Shown here: positions 1 through 11,366 of the stretch, piece by piece
Layout of the letters: each line of letters starts with the position of its first letter
Position numbering within the stretch: the first letter of the stretch is position 1
Assembly: GCF_040869045.1 (NCBI RefSeq)
Contig: NC_090320.1
Span: forward strand, 254,634,978 to 254,698,977
Direction of reading: 5' to 3'
Length of the DNA: 64,000 nucleotides
Source of the DNA: Eurosta solidaginis
Lineage: Eukaryota; Arthropoda; Insecta; Diptera; Tephritidae
The notes under the pieces: generated by a model
The model's database searches: none
The model's input: the letters and a program-made list of their open reading frames with translations, nothing else
What the model was told of the DNA's origin: nothing
Program-made: the position numbers and the translations under genes

Positions 1-1981
1 CTGCAAATGCAACGAGGAAGGTGCTTTCTGGCATGTCTAATCGAAGAAGACTGTCATAAGTTATATTCCAGAGATCGGGACCTAGTACCGAACCCTGGGC
101 TGCTCCACCTGTTATTTTTACCTTTTTTTGACCGTGAGTACTTTCATATATTAGATACCTCTCTCTTAGGTAGTCCCTTAAAATTTCTAACAAATATTGC
201 GGTACTTTGAAAGTGCTTTCTAGTGCCTCAAGCATGTCCTCCCACCTGGCTGAGTTAAAAGCGTTTTTGACGTCCAGCGTGACCAGCAACACTATAGGTC
301 TTGCTCTGTGGCACGCTGTCTCGGCTTTCTTGACTGCGTCTATAACTTCTGCTATGGCATCTATTGTAGAGTGCCCCCTCCGAAAACCATGCTGTCTGGG
401 CGACAGTCCTCCGGCGTCCTGTAACGCTCTGGTGAGGCGTTGCTTCAGGAGACTCTCCATCAATTTTCCTGCTGTGTCCAACATACATAGGGGACGGTAG
501 GATGATGGAGAGCTGGGATCTCCTTTCCCCTTTGGAATGAGAACCAGTCGTGCTGTCTTCCATATGGTGGGGAAAATTCTTTCTTCGAGACATTTGTTGT
601 ACATGTGCAACATAAGTTCTGGGCAGTCGTTTGCAGCTAGTCTAATTGCCTCTGCGGGTATTCCGTCGGGCCCAGATGCTTTCCTAGGTTTCATAGTTCG
701 CACGGCAGTTTTAAGCTCTTCTTCTTGGAATGGTTCCACGTTGCGATCTTCATGGGTAACGTACCCGCCCTCCCTAGGCAGTTGGGTGGGAAACAGGCCA
801 TCCACAATGTTCCTTATTTGGTTCTCGTCCATCAGCTGGTTTGGCGGACGGAACTTCTTCATTACTATCTTATATCCCTGCCCCCATGGGTCTCGATCCA
901 CTTCCTCGCAAAGCGCTTTCCAGCACTTAAGCTTGCTTTGCTTAATGGCAGCACTAAGAGCTTTCTTCGCTCCTTTGTACGCTTCCGACTTTTCTAGAGC
1001 CTCAGGACTGCCGCGCGCGCGAGTTGCTAGCCTTCGCATCCTGTGGAATATTTTCCGCAGCTCCGCGATTTCGCTATTCCACCAGTATACCTGCTTTTTA
1101 CCCCTCCACACTCCCCTCCGTGGCATAGAGAGGTTGCAAGCGTGGCGAAGACAGCTCATTGTCTTTTCAACCGTCTCTTCCGTCGGACTGGAGTTGTTGA
1201 TTATCCGTCGGGCATCCCCCAGTACTGATGCGGAGAACGTGGCAGAGTCGACCTTGGATGCGTCCCATGCTTTTGTTCTGCGTGGCCCGTTCGGAATCTG
1301 CCTCTGACCGGGATCGTTTAGGTGGAAAGTGATGTAGTTGTGATCGCTGCCAGTCAGATCCTCTATGACTCTCCATCCAGCAGCGGTCAGCAGCAGGCTT
1401 TCTGACACTAGTGTTACATCGGCGATCGAGTATCCAAAGCCTGGCCGTCGGTATGTAGGGGTCGTACCAGTGTTAAGCACGTTCAAACCGAGCCTGGCTG
1501 CCATCTCAAGGACTAACCTTCCACGGGTGTTAGTCTGCGGCATTCCCCATTCGACGGCTCTTGCGTTAAAGTCTCCCGCCACAACCAGGTTACTAGTTAA
1601 GTCCCTCAGGTCGCCTTCAATAAGTTCAAGCTTCTCCCTGAACGTTTGAATGGGATCATTCGGGGACAAGTAGCAGCTTACTATTGTGGTATTATTCGTA
1701 GTTAGGCGGACGTAGCCTTGTCCGGCAGCACGGTTCACAATATTGGCGTTTGCATCTGTCATCCAGATTGCGGCGGTGCCGGTGTTGTCTATATGCCAAT
1801 CATTTCGGGCTCTATAGGGTTCGCTGATGATAACGCTGTTAGCTTTATGGTCTAAGACCAACTGTTGTAGTAGCTCATCAGCAAGTCTGCTCCGGTTTAG
1901 GTTGCCTTGGATAAAACTAATCACTATTGAATTGAGACTTTGGCCTTTGCAACAGCGAGTGCCGCTCTGAAAATGCTGCAT
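1..1981 (-). CDS. LINE ORF2 (endonuclease-reverse transcriptase), copy A, partial
   Basis: This is the N-terminal two thirds of an ORF2 polyprotein that nicks target DNA and reverse transcribes the element RNA. The frame is open from the ATG at 1979-1981 to the window edge, about 660 codons. By alignment with copies B and C it holds an APE-type endonuclease (SEPY near residue 53, GDFNA near 136, SDHNYITF near 212) and most of the reverse transcriptase up to just before the FADD motif. It overlaps the end of ORF1 by 58 bases in another frame, as in the other copies. It lacks the nonsense codon that copy B has at the equivalent of 698-700, so the visible part is intact. The C-terminal CCHC region and the stop are not in the window. 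R1-clade membership rests on the EN and RT motifs and on the CCHC C-terminus of copy B. Confidence 0.88.
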   Translation of the reverse strand, partial: MQHFQSGTRCCKGQSLNSIVISFIQGNLNRSRLADELLQQLVLDHKANSVIISEPYRARNDWHIDNTGTAAIWMTDANANIVNRAAGQGYVRLTTNNTTIVSCYLSPNDPIQTFREKLELIEGDLRDLTSNLVVAGDFNARAVEWGMPQTNTRGRLVLEMAARLGLNVLNTGTTPTYRRPGFGYSIADVTLVSESLLLTAAGWRVIEDLTGSDHNYITFHLNDPGQRQIPNGPRRTKAWDASKVDSATFSASVLGDARRIINNSSPTEETVEKTMSCLRHACNLSMPRRGVWRGKKQVYWWNSEIAELRKIFHRMRRLATRARGSPEALEKSEAYKGAKKALSAAIKQSKLKCWKALCEEVDRDPWGQGYKIVMKKFRPPNQLMDENQIRNIVDGLFPTQLPREGGYVTHEDRNVEPFQEEELKTAVRTMKPRKASGPDGIPAEAIRLAANDCPELMLHMYNKCLEERIFPTIWKTARLVLIPKGKGDPSSPSSYRPLCMLDTAGKLMESLLKQRLTRALQDAGGLSPRQHGFRRGHSTIDAIAEVIDAVKKAETACHRARPIVLLVTLDVKNAFNSARWEDMLEALESTFKVPQYLLEILRDYLRERYLIYESTHGQKKVKITGGAAQGSVLGPDLWNITYDSLLRLDMPESTFLVAFA

Positions 1982-3184
1982 GCTCCAGATCCAGGGACAT
2001 GATCGAGCTTCTGTGTATTACACAGGTAACATTTTGGAGCTGCGGTACAGGCCGAAGCTTTGTGGCCGCTTTGCCCACACTTCCAGCAGGCGTTACTCCT
2101 GTCTGGACCCTTGCATTCTGCCTTCCGATGTCCGTAGCCGAGACACCTAAAGCAGCGTTGTACTTCTGCTCGCTGTCTGATTCGGCACTGTATCCATCCG
2201 ATAGGAATTTTACCTTTCTTTAGTAGGGCGTTGCCAATATTCTCGTCCACTTCGACGACCGCCATTTTCTGTTCTCTTTGGTTTGCTGCGAACACAGAGA
2301 CACGGAGAGGTCTAGTCATTTCTTCTTTTCCGACCTCCCTCCTTATTGCGTCTTGGATTTCTGTTTCAGTTGTGAGACAGTCCATGCCAAGTACTTCCAA
2401 CTTCATCCGCTTGGAGAGCTGTTGTGCTTCACCGACCTCTCCTACTGCACTACCTATAGCTGCTCTGAAGGCCGTCCGGTCACTGCAGCGCGCCGTTTCA
2501 ATCAGTACGTTACCAGATTTGGTTTTTCGTACTGACCGTACCACCGTACCTGTGTCATTAGGGCGGATCTGGCCGCGTATGGCCCCTAGTACCTGGGCAT
2601 AGCTTTTGCCTTCCACAGGTTTTACCACGAAAGTTGCTGCTTGTCTCCTCTTTCTCGCCCGTTTTTGAGCTTTAGGAGCTTGGACGGGGGTTGCCTGCTT
2701 GGCTGGCTGGGCCCGCTGTTTCAGCCTCCGGCGCGCTACATTGGACCAAGACTCACCTTGCGAAAGCGTATTTGTTCTTTCATCTCGTTTCTTTTTGGCT
2801 TCCAAGTCCTCCGAGTGGGAATCTGCGCTCGTTCGTGCCCTCTTGCTTTTTCGGCCCGATTCTCTGCTCTCATCTACCTTTTGGGCCCTTAACGATCCCA
2901 TGCAGCTTAACGCTTCCTCGAGAAGAGCCATACCGGTTTTTATGTCCTTGGACACGGTCTTCTGCTTGAGAGCGGTTTCCTGCATCTCGCGCAGCACTGA
3001 TACCGCGTACTCCAGCAGTTCGTCTTGGCTCTTCCCTTCGAGGCTTGTGTAGGAGAGTGAGCCTCTTGGCGGAGTCGCACGTTTCTCCTTCCCAACAGCG
3101 CGCTGTGCAACGACATTGGGTGAGCTGACCGACGCTTTTTCCCTTGCAGTAGCAGGTGTTGACTGGCTGGGATTATTGCGCAGC
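1924..3184 (-). pseudogene. LINE ORF1 (gag-like, zinc knuckles), copy A, 5'-truncated
   Basis: This is the C-terminal ~420 codons of the ORF1 nucleic-acid-binding protein. It has a lysine/arginine-rich middle and three C-terminal zinc knuckles: CFRCLGYGHRKAEC, CWKCGQSGHKASAC and a third starting CYLC. It ends with a stop at 1924 and overlaps the ORF2 start. The N-terminus is missing. The frame runs into the hexanucleotide repeat at 3185, at the point equivalent to codon ~68 of the intact copy C protein. No native start codon remains, so it is probably not translated as ORF1 without a fortuitous upstream ATG. Confidence 0.85.
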
Positions 3185-3185
3185 T

Positions 3186-3452
3186 GAACGTTAGAGTTAA
3201 AGTTAAAGTTAAAGTTAAAGTTAAAGTTAAATTCAAAGTTATAAATAAAGTTAAAGTTAAATTTAAAGATAAAGTTAAATTTATAGTTAAAGATAAAGTT
3301 AAAGTTAAAGTGAATGTTAAAGTTAAAGCGAAAGTTAACAATAAAGTTAAAATAAAGTTAAAGTTAAAGTTAAAGTTAAAGTTAAAGTTAGAGTTAAAGT
3401 TAAAGTTAAAGTCAAAGCTAAAGTTAAAGTTAAAGTTAAAGTTAAAGTTAAA
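3186..3452. repeat. Degenerate TTAAAG-type hexanucleotide satellite between LINE copies A and B
   Basis: About 267 bases of imperfect GTTAAA repeats (sense strand of the LINEs: AACTTT-type). They join the truncated 5' end of copy A to the poly(A) tail of copy B. Interruptions such as TTCAAAGTTATAAATAAAG recur at the same places in the second spacer at 7912-8244, so both arrays derive from one ancestor. It contains no gene; any open frame is a translation of the repeat. Confidence 0.95.
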
Positions 3453-3689
3453 TTTTTTTTTTTTTTTTTTGTTTTGTGTTTCGTGGAAGGGGGAAATGCT
3501 TTATGCACTGACCGGGATATTTAAGCCTCACTGCGAGACTCTCCGAGTGTAGGACTCCCTTCTTCCATGAAGGCCTACCCACTAAAACCTAACCTCCCAC
3601 GGCCCGCGCAAATCGACGTACCTGGGACCGCGTTTAGCATTACTTCGGGTACGGGTGCGCGCTACGTGAGCTCTATGGCTACTCTCACG

Positions 3690-6600
3690 CTAATGGGCTA
3701 GGCATCCGTCTTCTCGTTTACTGGTAAGTATATGCCTCACATATGTGCTGACCGTATCCCATCTGTCTCTTCGACAGGTCATGTTATTGATGACACTGCC
3801 CGGGGATAGGTCGCCAAGTACCTCTTCTACCCTCCTTCGCTGATGGGAGAAGTGCCTGCATTCGAAGAAGGTGTGGCGTACATCGTCTATTTCCCCACAG
3901 TACAGACAGCTCGGGCTATCAACCTTACCCATTCTGTGTAGGTATTTGCGGAAGTAACCATGTCCCGTTAGAAACTGGGTCAGGTAAAAGTCTACCTCTC
4001 CGTGCGGTCGCTTCAACCATGGATCAAGTTCAGGGATTAGTTCCCTAGTCCACTTTCCTACGATGCTGTTGCTCCACTGATCTTGCCAACGTCGGATCGA
4101 TTCTTCTCGCGCCTGCATGGCAACAGCAGCTCTACTTGCTTGCGATCCGTTGTCATATATTGTTTTTCTTTCCTCAACGAGAAGATATATCGGTATGGTT
4201 CCCGCAACGACCAGGACAGCTTCAGCTGATACCGTGCGGTAAGCCGAAGATATTCGCAGCGCCCCTCTGCGTTGGACCGAGGTGAGGGCGACTCGGTTCT
4301 TCCGGTATTTCATTGCGTCCGCCCAGATTTCTGCACCATATAAGAGTATAGAATCCGAGGCTGATGCAAGCAACTTCCTTGTGCATGGCTTTGGGCCACC
4401 TGTGTTTGCCATTAATCTACTCAACTGCGCTATTATGCGCGCAGCTCTTTCGCAGGTCCCTCATATGTGATCCGAGAAGTTGAGTTTGCTGTCTAACCTC
4501 ACTCCCAGATATTTCGTTGAAGCGAGTGTTTCTATTGGCTGGTCCCCAACCATCATGTTCCTGGTAGTGGGAATACGTCTCTTTGTGAGGATGACGATCT
4601 CCGTTTTGGCTGTTGCTAACTGAAGACCGTGCTCAGCCATCCACCTATTTACATTACGCATGACCTGGTTTAATTTTAGCTGTGCCAGCTCGCAGCTTGG
4701 TGCTGTTATCACAGCTGCCACGTCGTCTGCAAATGCAACGAGGAAGGTGCTTTCTGGCATGTCTAATCGAAGAAGACTGTCATAAGTTATATTCCAGAGA
4801 TCGGGACCTAGTACCGAACCCTGGGCTGCTCCACCTGTTATTTTTACCTTTTTTTGACCGTGAGTACTTTCATATATTAGATACCTCTCTCTTAGGTAGT
4901 CCCTTAAAATTTCTAACAAATATTGCGGTACTTTGAAAGTGCTTTCTAGTGCCTCAAGCATGTCCTCCCACCTGGCTGAGTTAAAAGCGTTTTTGACGTC
5001 CAGCGTGACCAGCAACACTATAGGTCTTGCTCTGTGGCACGCTGTCTCGGCTTTCTTGACTGCGTCTATAACTTCTGCTATGGCATCTATTGTAGAGTGC
5101 CCCCTCCGAAAACCATGCTGTCTGGGCGGCAGTCCTCCGGCGTCCTGTAACGCTCTGGTGAGGCGTTGCTTCAGGAGACTCTCCATCAATTTTCCTGCTG
5201 TGTCCAACATACATAGGGGACGGTAGGATGATGGAGAGCTGGGATCTCCTTTCCCCTTTGGAATGAGAACCAGTCGTGCTGTCTTCCATATGGTGGAGAA
5301 AATTCTTTCTTCGAGACATTTGTTGTACATGTGCAACATAAGTTCTGGGCAGTCGTTTGCAGCTAGTCTAATTGCCTCTGCGGGTATTCCGTCGGGCCCA
5401 GATGCTTTCCTAGGTTTCATAGTTCACACGGCAGTTTTAAGCTCTTCTTCTTGGAATGGTTCCACGTTGCGATCTTCATGGGTAACGTACCCGCCCTCCC
5501 TAGGCAGTTGGGTGGGAAACAGGCCATCCACAATGTTCCTTATTTGGTTCTCGTCCATCAGCTGGTTTGGCGGACGGAACTTCTTCATTACTATCTTATA
5601 TCCCTGCCCCCATGGGTCTCGATCCACTTCCTCGCAAAGCGCTTTCCAGCACTTAAGCTTGCTTTGCTTAATGGCAGCACTAAGAGCTTTCTTCGCTCCT
5701 TTGTACGCTTCCGACTTTTCTAGAGCCTCAGGACTGCCGCGCGCGCGAGTTGCTAGCCTTCGCATCCTGTGGAATATTTTCCGCAGCTCCGCGATTTCGC
5801 TATTCCACCAGTATACCTGCTTTTTACCCCTCCACACTCCCCTCCGTGGCATAGAGAGGTTGCAAGCGTGGCGAAGACAGCTCATTGTCTTTTCAACCGT
5901 CTCTTCCGTCGGACTGGAGTTGTTGATTATCCGTCGGGCATCCCCCAGTACTGATGCGGAGAACGTGGCAGAGTCGACCTTGGATGCGTCCCATGCTTTT
6001 GTTCTGCGTGGCCCGTTCGGAATCTGCCTCTGACCGGGATCGTTTAGGTGGAAAGTGATGTAGTTGTGATCGCTGCCAGTCAGATCCTCTATGACTCTCC
6101 ATCCAGCAGCGGTCAGCAGCAGGCTTTCTGACACTAGTGTTACATCGGCGATCGAGTATCCAAAGCCTGGCCGTCGGTATGTAGGGGTCGTACCAGTGTT
6201 AAGCACGTTCAAACCGAGCCTGGCTGCCATCTCAAGGACTAACCTTCCACGGGTGTTAGTCTGCGGCATTCCCCATTCGACGGCTCTTGCGTTAAAGTCT
6301 CCCGCCACAACCAGGTTACTAGTTAAGTCCCTCAGGTCGCCTTCAATAAGTTCAAGCTTCTCCCTGAACGTTTGAATGGGATCATTCGGGGACAAGTAGC
6401 AGCTTACTATTGTGGTATTATTCGTAGTTAGGCGGACGTAGCCTTGTCCGGCAGCACGGTTCACAATATTGGCGTTTGCATCTGTCATCCAGATTGCGGC
6501 GGTGCCGGTGTTGTCTATATGCCAATCATTTCGGGCTCTATAGGGTTCGCTGATGATAACGCTGTTAGCTTTATGGTCTAAGACCAACTGTTGTAGTAGC

Positions 6601-6707
6601 TCATCAGCAAGTCTGCTCCGGTTTAGGTTGCCTTGGATAAAACTAATCACTATTGAATTGAGACTTTGGCCTTTGCAACAGCGAGTGCCGCTCTGAAAAT
6701 GCTGCAT
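3690..6707 (-). pseudogene. LINE ORF2 (EN-RT-CCHC), copy B, two nonsense mutations
   Basis: The full frame would encode about 1005 residues. It has the endonuclease (SEPY 53-56, GDFNA 136-140, SDHNYITF 212-219), the reverse transcriptase (VTLDVKNAF with the first catalytic Asp at 570, QGSVLGP near 630, FADD 659-662) and the C-terminal R1-type CCHC knuckle (CLYCGEIDDVRHTFFEC). Two arginine CGA codons are TGA stops: 5424-5426 (residue 428) and 4461-4463 (residue 749). Both are C-to-T changes at CpG relative to copies A or C. The frame is otherwise continuous, so this is a recently killed copy. R1-clade placement is by motif recognition, not by a tree. Confidence 0.92.
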
Positions 6708-7910
6708 GCTCCAGATCCAGGGACATGATCGAGCTTCTGTGTATTACACAGGTAACATTTTGGAGCTGCGGTACAGGCCGAAGCTTTGTGGCCGCTTTGC
6801 CCACACTTCCAGCAGGCGTTACTCCTGTCTGGACCCTTGCATTCTGCCTTCCGATGTCCGTAGCCGAGACACCTAAAGCAGCGTTGTACTTCTGCTCGCT
6901 GTCTGATTCGGCACTGTATCCATCCGATAGGAATTTTACCTTTCTTTAGTAGGGCGTTGCCAATATTCTCGTCCACTTCGACGACCGCCATTTTCTGTTC
7001 TCTTTGGTTTGCTGCGAACACAGAGACACGGAGAGGTCTAGTCATTTCTTCTTTTCCGACCTCCCTCCTTATTGCGTCTTGGATTTCTGTTTCAGTTGTG
7101 AGACAGTCCATGCCAAGTACTTCCAACTTCATCCGCTTGGAGAGCTGTTGTGCTTCACCGACCTCTCCTACTGCACTACCTATAGCTGCTCTGAAGGCCG
7201 TCCGGTCACTGCAGCGCGCCGTTTCAATCAGTACGTTACCAGATTTGGTTTTTCGTACTGACCGTACCACCGTACCTGTGTCATTAGGGCGGATCTGGCC
7301 GCGTATGGCCCCTAGTACCTGGGCATAGCTTTTGCCTTCCACAGGTTTTACCACGAAAGTTGCTGCTTGTCTCCTCTTTCTCGCCCGTTTTTGAGCTTTA
7401 GGAGCTTGGACGGGGGTTGCCTGCTTGGCTGGCTGGGCCCGCTGTTTCAGCCTCCGGCGCGCTACATTGGACCAAGACTCACCTTGCGAAAGCGTATTTG
7501 TTCTTTCATCTCGTTTCTTTTTGGCTTCCAAGTCCTCCGAGTGGGAATCTGCGCTCGTTCGTGCCCTCTTGCTTTTTCGGCCCGATTCTCTGCTCTCATC
7601 TACCTTTTGGGCCCTTAACGATCCCATGCAGCTTAACGCTTCCTCGAGAAGAGCCATACCGGTTTTTATGTCCTTGGACACGGTCTTCTGCTTGAGAGCG
7701 GTTTCCTGCATCTCGCGCAGCACTGATACCGCGTACTCCAGCAGTTCGTCTTGGCTCTTCCCTTCGAGGCTTGTGTAGGAGAGTGAGCCTCTTGGCGGAG
7801 TCGCACGTTTCTCCTTCCCAACAGCGCGCTGTGCAACGACATTGGGTGAGCTGACCGACGCTTTTTCCCTTGCAGTAGCAGGTGTTGACTGGCTGGGATT
7901 ATTGCGCAGC
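6650..7910 (-). pseudogene. LINE ORF1, copy B, 5'-truncated
   Basis: Same content and truncation as the copy A ORF1 fragment: basic central region, then three C-terminal zinc knuckles, ending in a stop at 6650 and overlapping the ORF2 start by 58 bases. The first ~67 codons and the 5' UTR are absent, replaced by the hexanucleotide repeat. Confidence 0.85.
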
Positions 7911-7911
7911 T

Positions 7912-8244
7912 GAACGTTAGAGTTAAAGTTAAAGTTAAAGTTAAAGTTAAAGTTAAATTCAAAGTTATAAATAAAGTTAAAGTTAAATTTAAAGATAAAG
8001 TTAAATTTATAGTTAAAGATAAAGTTAAAGTTAAAGTGAATGTTAAAGTTAAAGCGAAAGTTAAAGTTATAAATAAAGTTAAATTTAAAGTTAAAAATAA
8101 AATGAATGTTAAAGTTAAAGCGAAAGTTAACAATAAAGTTAAAATAAAGTTAAAGTTAAAGTTAAAGTTAAAGTTAAAGTTAGAGTTAAAGTTAAAGTTA
8201 AAGTCAAAGCTAAAGTTAAAGTTAAAGTTAAAGTTAAAGTTAAA
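7912..8244. repeat. Degenerate TTAAAG-type hexanucleotide satellite between LINE copies B and C
   Basis: About 333 bases, the same array as 3186-3452 but with an extra 66-base internal duplication near 8060-8125 (the motif AATGAATGTTAAAGTTAAAG occurs twice on the left side). It separates the truncated 5' end of copy B from the poly(A) tail of copy C. Confidence 0.95.
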
Positions 8245-8481
8245 TTTTTTTTTTTTTTTTTTGTTTTGTGTTTCGTGGAAGGGGGAAATGCTTTATGCAC
8301 TGACCGGGATATTTAAGCCTCACTGCGAGACTCTCCGAGTGTAGGACTCCCTTCTTCCATGAAGGCCTACCCACTAAAACCTAACCTCCCACGGCCCGCG
8401 CAAATCGACGTACCTGGGACCGCGTTTAGCATTACTTCGGGTACGGGTGCGCGCTACGTGAGCTCTATGGCTACTCTCACG

Positions 8482-11366
8482 CTAATGGGCTAGGCATCCG
8501 TCTTCTCGTTTACTGGTAAGTATATGCCTCACATATGTGCTGACCGTATCCCATCTGTCTCTTCGACAGGTCATGTTATTAATGACACTGCCCGGGGATA
8601 GGTCGCCAAGTACCTCTTCTACCCTCCTTCGCTGATGGGAGAAGTGCCTGCATTCGAAGAAGGTGTGGCGTACATCGTCTATTTCCCCACAGTACAGACA
8701 GCTCGGGCTATCAACCTTACCCATTCTGTGTAGGTATTTGCGGAAGTAACCATTTCCCGTTAGAAACTGGGTCAGGTAAAAGTCTACCTCTCCGTGCGGT
8801 CGCTTCAACCATGGATCAAGTTCAGGGATTAGTTCCCTAGTCCACTTTCCTACGATGGTGTTGCTCCACTGATCTTTCCAACGTCGGATCGATTCTTCTC
8901 GCGCCTGCATGGCAACAGCAGCTCTACTTCCTTGCGATCCGTTGTCATATATTGTTTTTCTTTCCTCAACGAGAAGATATATCGGTTTTCTGCACCATAT
9001 AAGAGTATAGAATCCGAGGCTGATGCAAGCAACTTCCTTGTGCATGGCTTTGGGCCACCTGTGTTTGCCATTAATCTACTCAACTGCGCTATTATGCGCG
9101 CAGCTCTTTCGCAGGTCCCTCGTATGTGATCCGAGAAGTTGAGTTTGCTGTCTAACCTCACTCCCAGATATTTCGTTGAAGCGAGTGTTTCTATTGGCTG
9201 GTCCCCAACCATCATGTTCCTGGTAGTGGGAATACGTCTCTTTGTGAGGATGACGATCTCCGTTTTGGCTGTTGCTAACTGGAGACCGTGCTCAGCCATC
9301 CACCTATTTACATTACGCATGACCTGGTTTAATTTTAGCTGTGCCAGCTCGCAGCTTGGTGCTGTTATCACAGCTGCCACGTCGTCTGCAAATGCAACAA
9401 GGAAGATGCTTTCTGGCATGTCTAATCGAAGAAGACTGTCGTAAGTTATATTCCAGAGATCGGGACCTAGTACCAAACCCTGGGCTGCTCCACCTGTCAT
9501 TTTTACCTTTTTTTGACCGTGAGTACTTTCATATATTAGATACCTCTCTCTTAGGTAGTCCCTTAAAATTTCTAACAAATATTGCGGTACTTTGAAAGTG
9601 CTTTCTAGTGCCTCAAGCATGTCCTCCCACCTAGCTGAGTTAAAAGCGTTTTTGACGTCCAGCGTGACCAGCAACACTATAGGTCTTGCTCTGTGGCACG
9701 CTGTCTTGGCTTTCTTGACTGCGTCTATAACTTCTGCTATGGCATCTATTGTAGAGTGCCCCCTCCGAAAACCATGCTGTCTGGGCGACAGTCCTCCGGC
9801 GTCCTGTAACGCTCTGGTGAGGCGTTGCTTCAGGAGACTCCCCATCAATTTCCCTGCTGTGTCCAGCATACATAGGGGACGGTAGGATGATGGAGAGTTG
9901 GGATCTCCTTTCCCTTTTGGAATGAGAACCAGTCGTGCTGTCTTCCATATGGTGGGGAAAATTCTTTCTTCGAGACATTTGTTGTACATGTGCAACATAA
10001 GTTCTGGGCAGTCATTTGCAGCTAGCCTAATTGCCTCCGCGGGTATTCCGTCGGGCCCAGATGCTTTCCTAGGTTTCATAGTTCGCACGGCAGTTTTAAG
10101 CTCTTCTTTTTGGAATGGTTCCACGTTGCGATCTTCATGGGTAACGTACCCGCCCTCTCTAGGCAGTTGGGTGGGAAACAGGCCATCCACAATGTTCCTT
10201 ATTTGGTTCTCGTCCATCAGCTGGTTTGGCGGACGGAACTTCTTCATTACTATCTTATATCCCTGCCCCCATGGGTCTCGATCCACTTCCTCGCAAAGCG
10301 CTTTCCAGCACTTAAGCTTGCTTTGCTTAATGACAGCACTAAGAGCTTTCTTCGCTCCTTTGTACGCTTCCGACTTTTCTAGAGCCTCAGGCCTGCCGCG
10401 CGCGCGAGTTGCTAGCCTTCGCATCCTGTGGCATATTTTCCGCAGCTCCGCGATTTCGCTGTTCCACCAGTATACCTGCTTTTTACCCCTCCACACTCCC
10501 CTCCGTGGCATAGAGAGGTTGCAAGCGTGGCGAAGACAGCTCATTGTCTTTTCAACCGTCTCTTCCGTCGGACTGGAGTTGTTGATTATCCGTGGGGCAT
10601 CCCCCAGTACTGATGCGGAGAACGTGGCAGAGTCGACCTTGGATGCGTCCCATGCTTTTGTTCTGCGTGGCCCGTTCGGAATCTGCCTCTGACCGGGATC
10701 GTTTAGGTGGAAAGTGATGTAGTTGTGATCGCTGCCAGTCAGATCCTCTATGACTCTCCATCCAGCAGCGGTCAGCAGCAGGCTTTCTGACACTAGTGTT
10801 ACATCGGCGATCGAGTATCCAAAGCCTGGCCGTCGGTATGTAGGGGTCGTACCAGTGTTAAGCACGTTCAAACCGAGCCTGGCTGCCATCTCAAGGACTA
10901 ACCTTCCACGGGTGTTAGTCTGCGGCATTCCCCATTCGACGGCTCTTGCGTTAAAGTCTCCCGCCACAACCAGGTTACTAGTTAAGTCCCTCAGGTCGCC
11001 TTCAATAAGTTCAAGCTTCTCCCTGAACGTTTGAATGGGATCATTCGGGGACAAGTAGCAGCTTACTATTGTGGTATTATTCGTAGTTAGGCGGACGTAG
11101 CCTTGTCCGGCAGCACGGTTCACAATATTGGCGTTTGCATCTGTCATCCAGATTGCGGCGGTGCCGGTGTTGTCTATATGCCAATCATTTCGGGCTCTAT
11201 AGGGTTCGCTGATGATAACGCTGTTAGCTTTATGGTCTAAGACCAACTGTTGTAGTAGCTCATCAGCAAGTCTGCTCCGGTTTAGGTTGCCTTGGATAAA
11301 ACTAATCACTATTGAATTGAGACTTTGGCCTTTGCAACAGCGAGTGCCGCTCTGAAAATGCTGCAT
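8482..11366 (-). pseudogene. LINE ORF2 (EN-RT), copy C, 133-bp deletion and frameshift
   Basis: The frame is open from the ATG at 11366 for 838 codons to 8850, covering endonuclease, reverse transcriptase (FADD present) and part of the C-terminal domain. Compared with copy B, 133 bases equivalent to 4195-4327 are missing at about 8984. This shifts the frame, so the terminal CCHC region (8482-9045) is read in another frame. The conserved QGSVLGP motif reads QGLVLGP here. Loss of the C-terminal knuckle in frame makes retrotransposition by this copy alone unlikely. Confidence 0.9.

Larger units (their letters stand above)
1..3185 (-). mobile_element. R1-clade LINE copy A, 5'-truncated, cut by window edge
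   Basis: This is the leftmost of three same-strand copies of one non-LTR retrotransposon. Its 3' end lies outside the window. Its 5' end stops inside ORF1 at about 3185 and abuts the TTAAAG-type repeat. It aligns to copy B at a constant offset of 4726 bases with only a few substitutions, for example at 698, where copy A keeps an arginine codon that is a stop in copy B. The shared truncation point and shared spacer irregularities indicate that A and B come from one duplicated segment rather than two insertions. Confidence 0.93.
3453..7910 (-). mobile_element. R1-clade LINE copy B, 5'-truncated, with poly(A) tail
   Basis: This second copy lies head to tail with A and C. On the minus strand it starts inside ORF1 at 7910, carries ORF1 and ORF2, a 219-base 3' UTR (3471-3689) and an 18-base poly(A) tail (T run at 3453-3470), then meets the hexanucleotide spacer. 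Its 5' truncation is at the same base as copy A. It is nearly identical to copy A and slightly more diverged from copy C. Confidence 0.93.

Noticed and set aside
537..1307. Long plus-strand frames inside LINE copies A, B and C (also 5263-6033 and 9898-10692)
   Set aside because: They are antisense to ORF2, repeat identically in each copy and show no protein motifs.
2940..3552. Frames of LTLTLT or KVKLKLK composition at 2940-3341, 3310-3552, 7666-8133 and 8036-8344
   Set aside because: Translation of the TTAAAG repeat.
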